DNA of 64,000 bases from Dermatophagoides farinae. Taxonomy: Eukaryota > Arthropoda > Arachnida > Sarcoptiformes > Pyroglyphidae. This document shows, piece by piece, positions 25,406 through 37,882 of the stretch (position 1 is the first letter of the stretch; each line of letters starts with the position of its first letter). Both the position numbers and the translations under genes were made by a program. The DNA is taken from positions 2,876,001 through 2,940,000 of the forward strand of contig NC_134680.1 of NCBI RefSeq assembly GCF_024713945.1, read 5' to 3'. The notes under the pieces are model-generated. The model was not told where the DNA came from and did no database searches. It saw only the letters and a list, made by a program, of their open reading frames with translations.

Positions 25406-28400
25406 TCAATTTGTGGATGATGATAATGTTGATGATGATGGTGGTGAATTATTTGAACGTACCAAACGGAATAGATCATCGGCATATTTTTCCATTACAT
25501 CACAACATTCACAATGTTTTAATAGAATTTTCGGCACAGATTCGATACCATTGATGGCACCGGATATGGAACATGCCATTGAACCAATTGTATCGGTATC
25601 ACCACCAAATGATATTGAATGATATAATGTACGAACAATTGGTGATGGATGATCGAATGAATCGAATAATATGAATTGTCCTTTAAGGGCAGCATAAATG
25701 GCCGTCGGTACCGATTTGAATGCCGAAACATCATTACCAAGGCAAGCGACAATTTTATCGATTGGATATTTATTTCCTTTAATTTCATTATTAAGAATTT
25801 CTTTAACTTTTTTCAATTTATCACTGAATGGTGTATAGATTTTCTTTTCCTGATTATGATTATTGATAATAATATTTGTATGATTATTACTGTTACCATT
25901 ATTACTGTTATTATTATTATTGATATTTGCCGTTGTTGTTGTATTATTATTCATCATTGAATATGCAGGTTGTGAATCCAATTCAATTTTCATCATTTTT
26001 TCAATTAGATTATTTAGATAGACATTTATATCGAATAATGTTCGTATGATTGAATGAACATGTAATGCTTGATGTATAGCTAAACATTGTAATATGGCAC
26101 CATTATAGCCATATACATTTGAATGTGTTATTCGTGCACTATCACGTGTTAATTCCAATAATTTATTCAATTCCATATTATAGCCATACATTGCACATGG
26201 ACCAACACGCATTGCAGCACCATTGCCTATTGAAATTTTTGAAATTATAATAAAAACAGAAACAGAAAAAAGAATTCATTAAAAACAAATTTGTTTTAGA
26301 TGAAAAAAAAAATACATAGAATTTAAAAACACAAGGATAATTGCACAAATAAAATGAAAGTGGCAGAAAAAATCGATGGTAAAATCAGCTTACAACAAAA
26401 AAAAGAATTTGAAATGAATGAAAAACAAAAACGGAAAAAAAATTAAAATTTTCAAAACAATTTAACATACCATAGGAACCGAAACCACCAAATTGTCTTT
26501 TAGCCGGTTCATATGGTGATTCATAGTTGGCCAACATTAATGCAGCAAATACATCGACAACGTTTGCACCATAACCACGTTTAGGTTCTTTATTATATTC
26601 CAATGCAAAACGTTTGGCAATATCTTTTGGATCAAATTTTCTCATTTCAATTAATGATTGAGCTATCGATTTGGTCATGGCTGTATCATCAGTATATGAT
26701 AATATCTGAAATCCGGCAGCTAAAATAGATTTTATTTTTGGTTAGGAAAAAACAAAAAAACATAATGATTATTCAGATCAAAAATTTTATTGATTTTGAT
26801 AAAATAGATTTCTAATTCAGGCTTGTTTTTGTTTTCATTCATTATTCACTGAAAATCATCTATTTTTAACTATATGTAAAAGCATAAACACACATACACA
26901 CACACACACAGTGAATCGATAAATTTTTTTTATTATTTGGGTTGAAACAAAAAACAATTTTGTTTAAAAACGAAACTTCCGGTTTCAAAAAAATAAAAAT
27001 ACAAAACTTTTTTTTACGGAAGTGGCAAGAATGTGACAAAAATATTTAGACCGTGTCTTATTCATCGTCATCGTTTTTCATATAAATGGAAAATGAATCA
27101 AATCTAATATTTAAATTCATTCGAATGACGCACACACACACACACAAATGAAAATCAATTCGAAGCCAATAATCGTATACGCAGAATGATTTTTTTTTCG
27201 TAATATTTTCACATGGAAAAATATCGATTTTTATCGATTATAAATGTGAATCTACAACAACAACAACAACAATAATGGAGTGACGATAACGAATATATTT
27301 CATTCGTCAATAATTGTCTATGTGTGTCAAATAAAAATAGAAGCCAAATCAAGAAATAGAATGAATGCAAAAAAAACTACACTATCGAATTTCCATCATC
27401 ATCAAAATTGTAGAAACAACTATAAGAAAATAAAGAAAAAAAAATTCGAGCCAATCAATAATAACCAGGAACATATGAGGGCGACCAAACACCAACAGAA
27501 AATTTTAACCGAATTTCATTTTCAATTTCAAAATGAGCGGGTTGGGAATGTGGAACAAAACGCAAAGCATTGAAGCATTGAATTTATGACAAATTTTATG
27601 TCATAATAATCAAAAATAGTGGTGAAAGTGAAATTAATTTTTCAGCAATTTTTTTTCTTTGATCACGTCTAGAGATGTTCATTCAGAATTCTTGGGAAAA
27701 ATGATTCGAAAAAAACTCATTCGATTCGATCCGGTCCAATCCATGGCTGTTTGTTGTTGTTGTTGTTAATGTTGTCATAGTAAAGAAATAATTGTGTTTG
27801 CCAAGTTTTTTTTACCGATTAGATTTCAATTCCTAAAATTTTATTTTATTTTTTCCGATTAAAACTAAATAAAAATTAACCAGATTGTGTAATAAATTGA
27901 GTGATCAAATTGAATCGAATATGTTGATTGTATAGAATGTACAATAGTCGAAACAAACAAAACAAAATTTACAGTCAAATTTCTGAGCCCACCCAGAATA
28001 TCATGAATAACCACCATAAGAAAATCTAAACGTTGTTAATGTATTGAATTATATTGAATAAATATACATCCGGTGATAATAATAATAATAATAATAAAAG
28101 AATAAAAGAATACAGCAACAAAGATGAGAGAAAAAAAATCTAAATCCACACATTTGGGCCACACACACACATAAACATTGAACATCTTGAAGGAATCTAT
28201 CAAGATTTCCAAAAAAAAAAAAAAACAAAAGAATCAATTTTATGCTTCGTAAAACACACACACACACAAACAAAATGTCTAAAATAAACATATAGTCATC
28301 ATTATCAAACACAAATGATGTCATCATTTTCGTTTGTTTTTTTTTTATTTATCGATGTTGTTGTTCATACGAAAGAAACCAAAAAAAAAAAAGCAAACTG

Positions 28401-31400
28401 CTTTAATAATAATAATAATTCCCCATTGGATTACAAGTGTTTACACTCTCTACACCTCATTCTGTATTTCAGCAACCTGGTTGTTTGTATTCGTATTAAT
28501 AACAACAACAAAATTAACAGAAAAAAAGAGACAAAAACTAATAACCAAACAGAATGACTTGACTAACAAAAACAGAACAAAACAAGCAGCTACGATTAAA
28601 AAAAAAAACAACAGCAACGACAAAATACTTTTTATTCAGGAATGAAGAATGAACAAAAATTCATCTTTTTCTTTGATTGAATACAAACATGTAACTAATT
28701 AAAATGTAAAGAGACAAAAAAAAGGAAACGAATTTTTAATTACAAAAAAAATGGCGAATGACAAGATGGATAAATATTATTGTGGGTGTGTGAGTGTGCG
28801 TGGGTGGGTGGATAAATGTGTGTTTTTGCGAAAAAGACTTTGATTTTTTTATTAGTTTCAAAAAAAGTGTTTTTTTTATTAAGATGCAAGCAATAAAAAA
28901 AAATCGATCAACTTTTTTTTCATTTAGTGTTTCTAAAAAAAAAATTCTTGCTGATTTGACAAAAAAAAATCAAAATGATTGTCGTTGAGAAAGAGAGTGA
29001 GAAAGTGGGACGAAAATTCCATTTGAATTGATGATAAACATTTTATTGCATCCATCCATTCGTTCTATCATCATCATCATAAAATATTCGATTCTTCATA
29101 ATGAATGAATCAAGAATCAGAAAAAAAAAATTCATTTGAATCTTTTTTTTCGTATGTAAATTACAAGAACACACACACACTCGAAATTCGGTACAAATTT
29201 ACATATTTATATGGAAATATAACAACAACAACAAGCAAACTTAACCATTAATAACAACAACAACAACAACAAAAACGATGTCCCAAGGTTTATAATGATG
29301 ATATTATTATGAAAATAAAAATTTAAAATTTAAAATTGAAAAAAATTGATTATTAATTCACCTACACTCAAAGATAGTTTCAAAATTTTCCCAAAAAAAA
29401 AAAACATAACATTATCAACACTCGACACATTTTTCCCTTTGAAAATATTCGCAGACACAGACACACCCAGAATAAACATTTTTTCATTTTTGATTTTCTC
29501 TAAAGGGACAATTCAAATGCAAAAAAAAATTTTCGCATTCGAAAATTGAATTTTTTTTTCAAGTAAAGGCAAATATCTCGTTCACAAACAAAACAAAAAA
29601 ACATATTGGTCGAATCATTTCAAAAAGCTATCTCAAACATTATTGATTTGAAAATTTTAAATCGATGATTATAATCGAAGGGGAAGTATAGAAAAAATAA
29701 TCGTTTTTAAATGAAATCTTTTTTCGACTTTTTTTTTGAAAAAAAAATCTTTAGGTCAAATAAATCTCACGTTTTCTTTACACAGAAAAAAGTTTCAAAA
29801 TAGAATTTAACGGTAAAAAAAAGACAATGATGAGCCAAACCTCATTGCTTCGGGCGGATGTATTATATTACCATCATTATTACACTTGACAAACAAATTG
29901 ACAACAAACAAACCTAGAAAAACCCTAGAAACATAATAATAATAATCAGCACATATATACAATACACATACGGTAACCACAAATTAATATTCGAGAAGAA
30001 AAAAAATGGAATATCGATCAAGTTGGCAAGAAACAACAAACACACACACACACGAAGAAAGAATAAACAGAGTCAACGAATCTGTAATGGATTCGATGTA
30101 TCTCATCGGTAGCTGATACAATGGAATGACAACTTGAACGAAAAAAAAATAAAAATAATGGACATCAAAAATGTCCACACACACACAAGTGTACCATTAT
30201 CATTATATAACACAAAGAACCTAAATATACAAATACACACACACACACACAAACATCTCTCATGAGAGATTATACTTCACACTTGGGACCTTTATGTGTA
30301 AGTATTTTGGGTTTTTTTTTGTTGCTGTTGTTCTTGTTTTTTTTGGATGGTTGAAAGATACAACAAGGACGATGAAGAAAAAAAAACGCAAAGAAAATGT
30401 TTGCGTTTTTATTTTCAATTTTTCCATCACATTACTCTGGAGAATGTTTGTTTGAAATAACAATCTATCAAATGTTAAAAAAAAATTTCTTTTTAGTATT
30501 TGGTTTTTTTTTAATTTCGTTTCATCATGTGGATCACATCATCATTTAGTGTAAAATGTGATTGGCTTTCAGTTTTTTTTTGTTCGTTTATTTGTTACTT
30601 TGAATGAAACTTTTTGCAAATCAATCAAAACAAAAGAAAAAGAAAAAAACGTTCGAATAAAATGTTTTGTTATTGAAATATTTTTTTGATAATGATTATC
30701 ATTACTAATGATCGATAATGAAATAATGAAATTTTCCAATCTAAACATCATATTATACCAATTTCATCTTAATTAATTTCTTTATTAAAAATGAAAATTG
30801 CAAATATCAATACCATCATAATACCCAAGGTTAGAAATTCATTTAAAATGACTTGATTGAACTACGACTATAATAATGAAGAACAATAAACAAAAAATAT
30901 TGGAAATATTATTACCACTGGCAATCAATCGAAATGATGATGACATAATATCGTGATCCAATGAAATCGGATTTCAAATGATTTCTATTTTATTCATTAG
31001 GAATCGGTAATCGGTTTTTTTGGGTTATTTTCTTTTGATGATAATGATTATTATTTCACCACAATAATACAACAATGTTGTTGTTTTATCATTGTGGTGC
31101 AATAATAACCATTCATGACCTTGATATTATACGCATACGGAAATTACGTTTTTTCCGGTTTATTTTTCACTCATTTCCGTGTCCCAGTCATGCGTGAATG
31201 TGTACAATTTTTAGCAAAAAAAAAATCAATTTTTTCCGTCAACTTTTTTCATACAAAATGTACGGGGGTGAAAAAATCAATTTTAAATATTACATTATCA
31301 ATAAACAAAAAAAAAACTGAAACCGAAACCGGTGTGTACTACGCCCATAATCATCATTTTGGATATTTGAAATTGCATTAAAGAATTGCAATTTAATGAA

Positions 31401-31600
31401 TAACAAAATTATCACTTACATTTTTCTGATTGTTCTTCCAATTGTTTATGAAGAAATTTTTGTACCGAATCCGTTGTTACAAACATTTCACCTTCAAATG
31501 GTGATCCAAGACAATCTGCAATTAAACCGCCAAGCATACAGCCACGAAATTTTGACATTAATGAAATGATAATGGTTGTTGGTTGATTACTTGATGACAT
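25406..31600 (-). CDS. ADPRS: ADP-ribosylserine hydrolase (ARH3)
   Basis: Mg-dependent hydrolase of the DraG/ARH family. ARH3 removes ADP-ribose from serine and degrades poly(ADP-ribose) in nucleus, cytosol and mitochondria. Exons, in transcript order, are 31600-31420, 26719-26471 and 26226-25406, giving 416 aa against about 363 in human. Signatures are GLIADCLGSPFEGE (FEGE at residues 35-38), the metal-binding YTDDTAM (T70, D71, D72), GSYGNGAAMRVGP and the second metal motif GGDTDTIGSMA (351-356). NDVSAFKSVPTAIYAAL also matches ARH3 rather than ARH1. The extra length comes mainly from an Asn/Thr-rich insert at about residues 234-270. Intron 1 is about 4.7 kb, far longer than other introns here, and filled with simple repeats. 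Alternative family members ARH1 and ARH2 fit less well. Confidence 0.93.
26720..31419 (-). other. 4.7-kb first intron of ARH3
   Basis: The intron has a GT donor next to 31420 and an AG acceptor next to 26719. It contains poly-A tracts, CA/GT runs (such as 28252-28268) and AAC triplets. A near-perfect hairpin (31057-31099) lies near its 5' end. No nested gene was recognised. Open stretches here (such as 27280-27573 and 28315-28645) are Lys/Asn-rich and lack domain features. Confidence 0.7.
31057..31099. repeat. Short hairpin in ARH3 intron 1
   Basis: A left arm beginning CACCACAATAAT and a right arm ending ATTGTGGTG fold back almost continuously through ACAACAA/TTGTTGT, with a very small loop and a few unpaired A/T bases. 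Confidence 0.6.
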
Positions 31601-34510
31601 GATGATGATGATGATAAAAGTAGAATAAAATTAAACAATATAAATCTTATAGATGATAAGAAAACAGTGTGGACAGCACAGAGTTTCAGAGTTGATAAAA
31701 AGAATATTCATTCATTCATTCATTTATCAATGGATGCGGACGAAATCAAAAAAAAAAAAAAAAAAAATTGTTTTTAGATGATAACGATGGAAACTACACA
31801 AAGAAAAAATAGGAAAAAACACTTAAGAAAAAAAACGGAAATTATAGAAAACGGAAATGGAGAAAAAAAATTACGATATATAAATGAATGCATGGAACGG
31901 TGAATAGAATGGGAAAAAAAAAGAAATAAAATGAAAAACTGATAATTAGACGAGCAAAAAACAAACAAAAAACAAGGTTGAAGAAAATAAACAAACAACA
32001 CTGAATTTGTTTTTCATTTTATTTTACTAGCGATGTATTAAAATGCTAATGATGATGATTAATGGATGATGATGATGATAAATAGAATTATAATTTGAAT
32101 CAAAAACAAAACAAAACAAAACAAGAAAAATTCAGTGATAAAAAAAAAAGATTGAGAAAAATATAATTTACACGCGCACAAACACAAACATGCGTTTTTT
32201 TCAAAACAAAACAAAACAAAAAAAAATTAGAAAGCGCGCATTTTGTCAATGTTTATTCATTGTAATTGTGTAATTATATATTATATAATAATATAATGAA
32301 AATGCAAAGCAGTGTAAAACAAATGGCAAAATCCACATTAAACACAAAACACAGTCACCACCACAAAGCTTCGAAAAAATGAACAAACAAACAAACAAAC
32401 AAACACATTGAGAGAAAACGAGAAAGAATAAGAATAATAGAATAGAAACTTTTATTTCAATTTTATATAATAGAGATTTGTTGTTGTATTTTTTCAATTC
32501 AAAAATTGTCATTTAATAACCGTGTGTGTGTGTATGTGTGTATGCATTGTATATGATACTGGATATATAATGATAAAATATATTCAAGCTATTCATTGGT
32601 CCAATGATTTCATTTCATTTCATTCAATTCCAAATGAAGCTATGAAAACTAATCGAAAGATATACAGAATCTATGTGCGTGCTGCGATTGTCTGTCTCAA
32701 AAAAAAACTTGGTATATGTCGATTTTTTCTCTACGAAAAAAAAATAAAAGAATAAAAGTAACTTACACTATGATGAAACTATTTTTTTTTGTCAATATGA
32801 AATTACAACTACTGTAGCTGTAATTGGACATTGAAAATATAGAGATATTATATTCTATATTCTATGACGTTTTGAAAATACAGTAGGAAAGAATGAGGAA
32901 TAGTTATAGAAATATTTATTACTGAATAGAAACAACATCTGTGCACAACAGAGATATTATTCTTCTTAATGGTGGTGGTAGTGGAATCCTTTCGATATAA
33001 TCACATCAGCAGCAAGCAGAATATCTATGCATTGTATGGAAAGAACAAATAATGATAGACGAAAAAAAATTCTGTTCAAAAAAAAAATCATAGAATTGTT
33101 ATTGTTATATTACACAATATATGCGTGTAAAACATTATGACGTAAAATGATTTTTTTTTGGATAGGAAACTTCTTCCCATTTCAACAATGATATTCTGAA
33201 TGAAATATAGGAAGAAGTATAAAAAAAAAGAATCAGCCTCTTACTACTACTACTACTATCAAATTCGATGAAATTGAAATCTAAAGAATTTCTTGAATTA
33301 CCGAGAGTGTTATTTTCGATAACAACAACAACAACAACAGTATCTATATATTTCAATAGAGAATCGAATTTTAGGACAAAAAGGCAAAAAAATATAGGTC
33401 TCGACCGACTAAACAGCTAACCGACCAAATAAAAAAAAATATATAACCGGATGACAATTTTCATTGCATGTTGATGATGATGATGATCACCAATTCATGA
33501 TTGTCTTTTTTTTCCTATAGGCATAAAACATCTATACATTTACAACATACACACACACATATATATACAAAACAGAAAACCAATAAAATTGAATCGATCA
33601 AAACCACATTCAAGAATCAAAAATAACAAAACAAAAAATTCTTCATCAATGAACAATAAAGTATTAAGCAATTCAAATTCATCACCATACACTATTATAA
33701 AAATACAACGAAGAGAGAGAGAGAGAAAGAGAAAAATAAAGAATTTTCTCATCAAACAATAACAATAACATTCGATTCTTGATTTTTTCACTATGGCCAA
33801 AAACAAAACAAAACAAAAAACACATTCTTATGAATGTATAAAATGTGTCCCAATAGCCCTATATATAGATAAGAAATATATTTATTTATTTTTTTTTTGG
33901 AAAATTCATTATATAACCTAACAAAAATATCTGAACAGCATACATTGTTGTTGTTGTTGTTGTGAAGCACTTGATTAATGTTCCAGGAACAAACACTGCT
34001 TGTGCAAAAACACACACACACATCGTAACCATGAGAAGAAAAAAACGGTGTTATTGTCGTCATCATCATCCAATTGAAGAATGAAAAATAAAAAAAAAAC
34101 CCATAAACACCTTGCGATAAATATACGGACCCGAAAAAAGCCGCTTCACTCCACTATTCGAGAAAACACCCATCGAAAAAAACAAAAAGTTAACAAACAA
34201 ACCAAAAAAAATATGAAAAGAATTTTGAATTTGAAATGAATCGAAAAAGAAAGTTTTTTTCTTCTCATTTGCTGTCATCCGAATAAAATAATTCAAATGT
34301 AAATATTGAAACAACACTAACAACAACAAGAATTACAACAACAACAACAAAAAGTTTTACAAAAAATAAGAAAAACTTTCATAATAGCTTACAACAATTA
34401 GCTAAACATCGAATAGGAATTAATGAATGAATTACGTAATTAACTGGTTAATAATTATCGATGATGATGATAATGAAACTGTCAATGGATTTACACAGAA
34501 AAGAAAGTGG
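31601..34510. other. Intergenic, simple-repeat sequence 5' of ARH3
   Basis: No recognisable gene. The ARH3 promoter should lie just above 31600. The rest is poly-A/T, CA/GT, CAAAA and GTT-triplet sequence. Open stretches on the minus strand near 31774-34329 are hydrophobic Phe/Leu runs typical of translated poly-T. Confidence 0.55.
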
Positions 34511-34511
34511 T

Positions 34512-34668
34512 GTCCAGCGAGTACTCGCGATTTTGGGTGGTTCCCAAATCTCGCCAAAATCGCGAGTACTCGCAAACGGCATACGACTAGCCGACTAACT
34601 ATCGATATATCGATAGTCTACTCGCAATTTTCGCGAGTACTCGCGATTTTCGCGACCACCCGACTAAC
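34512..34668. repeat. Palindromic GCGAGTACTCGC cluster, left copy
   Basis: Three near-perfect copies of the self-complementary motif GCGAGTACTCGC lie at 34517-34528, 34562-34573 and 34632-34645 (the last extended to CGCGAGTACTCGCG). Each is embedded in related TTTTCGCGA / CCAAAATCGCGA flanks that are themselves inverted relative to each other. The centre holds a perfect 20-bp palindrome, 34598-34617, with half-site ACTATCGATA. Local CpG content is far above the neighbourhood. Confidence 0.8.
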
Positions 34669-34878
34669 CGATTGTTTTTTCGATATATTGAAATCATCGA
34701 TGGTGTCGCTCACCGATTGTTGCAGCAATTTTGACCCCCCTTTCATTCCTTTTACCCCTCATATTAATTTAATTGATATATATTGAAATTTAATTGATTT
34801 TATTGAAATATTAATTCATTAAAAATTTTAAATAATAAAATACATCCATATTTCACATCCAAATTGCGCCATAAAACG

Positions 34879-35106
34879 TTAATTGTCCCGTTTGACATAA
34901 ATAAATCCATAATCGCGGTCCATGTTCCAAGACAATGTCCAAATTCTATCCGTGGTTCGAGATTCAATTTCCCAATTGTTCGCCGGCGATCCTAAGTAAA
35001 AATAAATATTAATTGTTTGTTCAATTAATCTATTCATTTGCTTACCATGATCATTTTCAAGTATGTGTTCCATCCCATGAATCTTCGACTTATAATCATG
35101 TTTTCG
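34879..35106 (-). CDS. Candidate terminal exons of an unrecognised gene
   Basis: On the minus strand an exon ending at 35046 (…HGMEHILENDH, donor GTAAGC) and an exon 34991-34879 (acceptor TTTTACTTAG) join in phase. They read GSPANNWEIESRTT and then IWTLSWNMDRDYGFIYVKRDN before a TAA. The intron would be 54 bp. Residue content (Trp, Asp, Arg, Gly) is unlike translated simple repeats, so it looks like real coding sequence, current or past. I do not recognise the family. It may be the 3' end of the same gene as 35207-36002, or a separate fragment. Confidence 0.35.
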   Translation of the reverse strand, partial: RKHDYKSKIHGMEHILENDHGKQMNRLIEQTINIYFYLGSPANNWEIESRTTDRIWTLSWNMDRDYGFIYVKRDN

Positions 35107-35172
35107 ATCGCTTCATTGATTCCAAAGATTCAATCAGCATCAAATTCAATAGGAAATAATTCAGACCATGTT

Positions 35173-35201
35173 CCTAAGCCTAATCTAACCCTAGCCTAAC
35201 C
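35173..35201. repeat. Degenerate telomere-like CCTAA stretch
   Basis: About five CCTAA/CCTAG-like units in tandem with one-base variation (CCTAAG, CCTAAT, CTAACC, CTAGCC, TAACC). Most arthropod telomeres are TTAGG repeats, so this could be a short interstitial telomeric relic, or chance within an unusual island. Confidence 0.4.
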
Positions 35202-35206
35202 TGATA

Positions 35207-36002
35207 TCATGTGTTGAACATGGTCAAACTATTCTTGAATTGGATGCTGATGAACAATGGAACCGCCGAATTGTTCTCGAACATAATCATCAATCGAATT
35301 TCAATTTGATGATTGTAAAATTTCAGGAACAAACCTAATAAAAAAAAGATAGACCAATCTTTATTAGATATGAAGAATGAATATGTCGACTTACCGAATA
35401 AGTTGTTCCGACAATTCAATGCAGGCATGTTCTGAATAGACTTTTGAGAAATGTAAGTGTTAGAATTATTGATTGATAACGAAATTCCAAAGTTACTTGA
35501 TGACGAACATAATGTTTCGTTGGACATTGTACCATGTTAGTGACCAGATATCCACCAACAAATTTGTACTGTTCTGCATCATTACCATGATTGTTTTTCT
35601 AAAGACGGCATTATATGATTCTAATGACCATTGATTTTATGCTTCAAAAGACAAGGAAAATTGTTAGCATTTTCAATCAAAGGCAAAATGTAAATTACCT
35701 CATTGACCATGTTTTCACATATTAATCCGAATTCCATACATTGTCATACATCAAGTATAATGGACTCTGAAAAAGAAAACTTGAAAAGGATGTGATTGAA
35801 TACAATTTGATGAAAAACAAAATGTCATAAATACATTTGATAGTCACCGAAAATGGGATTTGTTCGCCAACTTGAGTCATGATTACATGATGACCGAACC
35901 AAACGATCTTCATCGATTTCGGGGCCAATTTTTGATCTTAGACCGCAATATGTTTTAACAACGATAATCTTGAATCGATTAATTTCTTTGTTCCAAAATT
36001 TA
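35207..36002 (-). pseudogene. Five-exon orphan gene remnant with one internal TGA
   Basis: Minus-strand exons 36002-35848, 35766-35699, 35598-35497, 35431-35395 and 35334-35207 have GT-AG borders and compatible phases at all four junctions. They encode a Cys-containing product with recognisable coding character: KFWNKEINRFKIIVVKTYCG, CMEFGLICENMVNE, FVGGYLVTNMVQCPTKHYV and NMPALNCRNNLFG. The reading is interrupted by one TGA at 35746-35744, just before the QCMEFG block. No 5' exon or start is evident, because 36002 follows an acceptor (TTTTTGCAG). No family is recognised. Alternatives are a decayed gene, an assembly error, or a wrong exon border. One competing frame of the first exon also reads plausibly but contains a TAA. 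Confidence 0.35.
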
Positions 36003-37084
36003 CTGCAAAAATCCATGATTAAAATAGAAAAAATGAAAAAATATCACGACATGATCACGAAAAATAGCTCAAAGTGAGGACAACCGTCTTCGACGACCGT
36101 TGAGTTCGAATGTTCGATTTTCCAACGATCAAATTCAAATTTGTATGGAGAATAGAAGGGGAAAAGAAGCGCGCGACATTTGCATTGAAAATAGTTAGCA
36201 GCACTACCACTATTTGACTATGCGCAGTTGCCCATTAGTTGTACTTTGAGTTGAAATTTTTGGCGGCAAAATGAATGCATTATTTTTGCCGTAGACTTAG
36301 CATGAAAAATGAATAAAAAAATCCACTCATGATATGATAGATATTATCATATCAGATGCATAATTGATGAAAAAAATTATGTAATTTCAATGGAACGTAA
36401 AAATTGTTCTTTATCACATGTTGATGATTAGTGATTTGAGCAAAAGAATTTTCGCCACTGTTTGATAAATTGGTGTCAATTTGTCAGGATTAATTGATTG
36501 ATGGACAGTTATTTCATTCAAAGTCGAACTATTTATCAATATTTATTTATTCAACAAAAACCCCTATACCTCGAAGATAGGGAAAAAAATAAATTATAAA
36601 TTCATATAAAATCATATTTGAAGAATTATAGCCAAATACATCAATTCTCTTCATGTAGATTTACATCACATTGATTTTCAATTAAAGTTCGTTCCGCACA
36701 AATAAACAAATCAGATGAATAGAACTGTGAGCAGTATTACCACAAAAACAAGACGTCTTATAACGATAGCCAATTTAGCCAATGCAGGTAAACATTGAAT
36801 TTTCCATGTCCCGATAAAAACTGAGTGAACACAAAATGTAGATCAATAACAATTATTTTACGACCATATACAGATGGAAAAATTTTTTAGTAACTTTGCC
36901 ATCTTCACTCATTATCCATCTTATATTATAAATCATGATCATGATATTTTTCAAAAGATATAATGAAATGAATGAGAATGAGATTGTACCCAGTGAAAAC
37001 AAATATATCGATTCTGAAAAATGTTTGGTTTTTATGAGACCGAAATAATGACCAACAAAATTGAATCAAAGTTGAATTATATGT
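36003..37084. other. Unassigned sequence inside the repeat island
   Basis: I see no supportable gene. Base composition is less repetitive than elsewhere, with few simple repeats and occasional GC-richer blocks (around 36090-36260). This suggests old unique or transposon-derived sequence rather than the usual microsatellite filler. Confidence 0.4.
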
Positions 37085-37665
37085 GTGATGTTGAAATCTA
37101 TCCAGTGACAATCGAGAAAATGACAAATCCAACCTAACACGAACAGTTCAGAATTCAAAATCAAGAAAATGACAAATTCCCAAACTAACACGACCAGTTC
37201 AGAATTCAAAATTGAGAAAATGGCAAATGTCCAAACATACACGACCAGTTTAGAATTGTGAAAATGACAAATCACCAGCAGCAGTAATAAACGAACAAGA
37301 TGAAGTGACAAAAGAAAATGCCGTGGTGTGGGACCATAATATCACTGTGGACAGCGATGAGCAAATCGAAACCACTACAATCATTGGGAAAGTAATCAAT
37401 AAAGCATCGCCAACCAATTCTGAACTGGTCGTGTTAGGTTGGACTTGTCATTTTCTCGATTCTGAACTGGTCGTGTTAGGTTGGACTTGCTATTTTCTCG
37501 ATTTTGAATTTTGAATTCTGAACTGGTCGTGTTAGATTGGATTCGCCATTTTCTCGATTCTGAACTGGTCGTGTTAGTTTGGAAATTTGTCATTTTCTCG
37601 ATTCTGAACAGGTCGTGTTAGTTTGGAAATTTGTCATTTTCTTTATTTTGAATTCTGAGTGTTTT
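37085..37665. repeat. Inverted pair of minisatellite arrays (foldback-like)
   Basis: The right array (about 37417-37665) has five tandem 42-52 bp units built on TTCTGAACTGGTCGTGTTAG followed by TTGG…CATTTTCTCGA. The left array (about 37085-37275) has three to four units of the same sequence in the opposite orientation. The unit length varies through an optional TTTTGAATT block. Between them is a roughly 140-bp unique segment without repeats. The whole could fold into a large imperfect hairpin, as foldback elements do. Confidence 0.8.
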
Positions 37666-37882
37666 AAAAACAAAAAGCAAAAACAACAGAATTGATCAAC
37701 AGATGACCAAGAGTTATCACTTTGTCCTTCCTTAGAATTAAATAAATTTATAGTCGACCTCGGACAAAATATCGTATGACACTCATCGCTTTTTCTTGTT
37801 CTATCTTAATCATGATAGTCATGAACGATTAAGCTCAAACAATGTAACCATTTTATTTATAATTGACTTATAAAAATACAAT

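Noticed and set aside
34427-34786. 119-codon plus-strand open frame rich in Arg/Thr/Ser
   Set aside because: It reads through the palindromic GCGAGTACTCGC cluster. The apparent complexity comes from the CpG-rich repeat rather than a protein.
35744-35746. TGA read as selenocysteine in the orphan gene
   Set aside because: No selenoprotein family resemblance and no SECIS-like element was identified. A nonsense mutation or model error is simpler.
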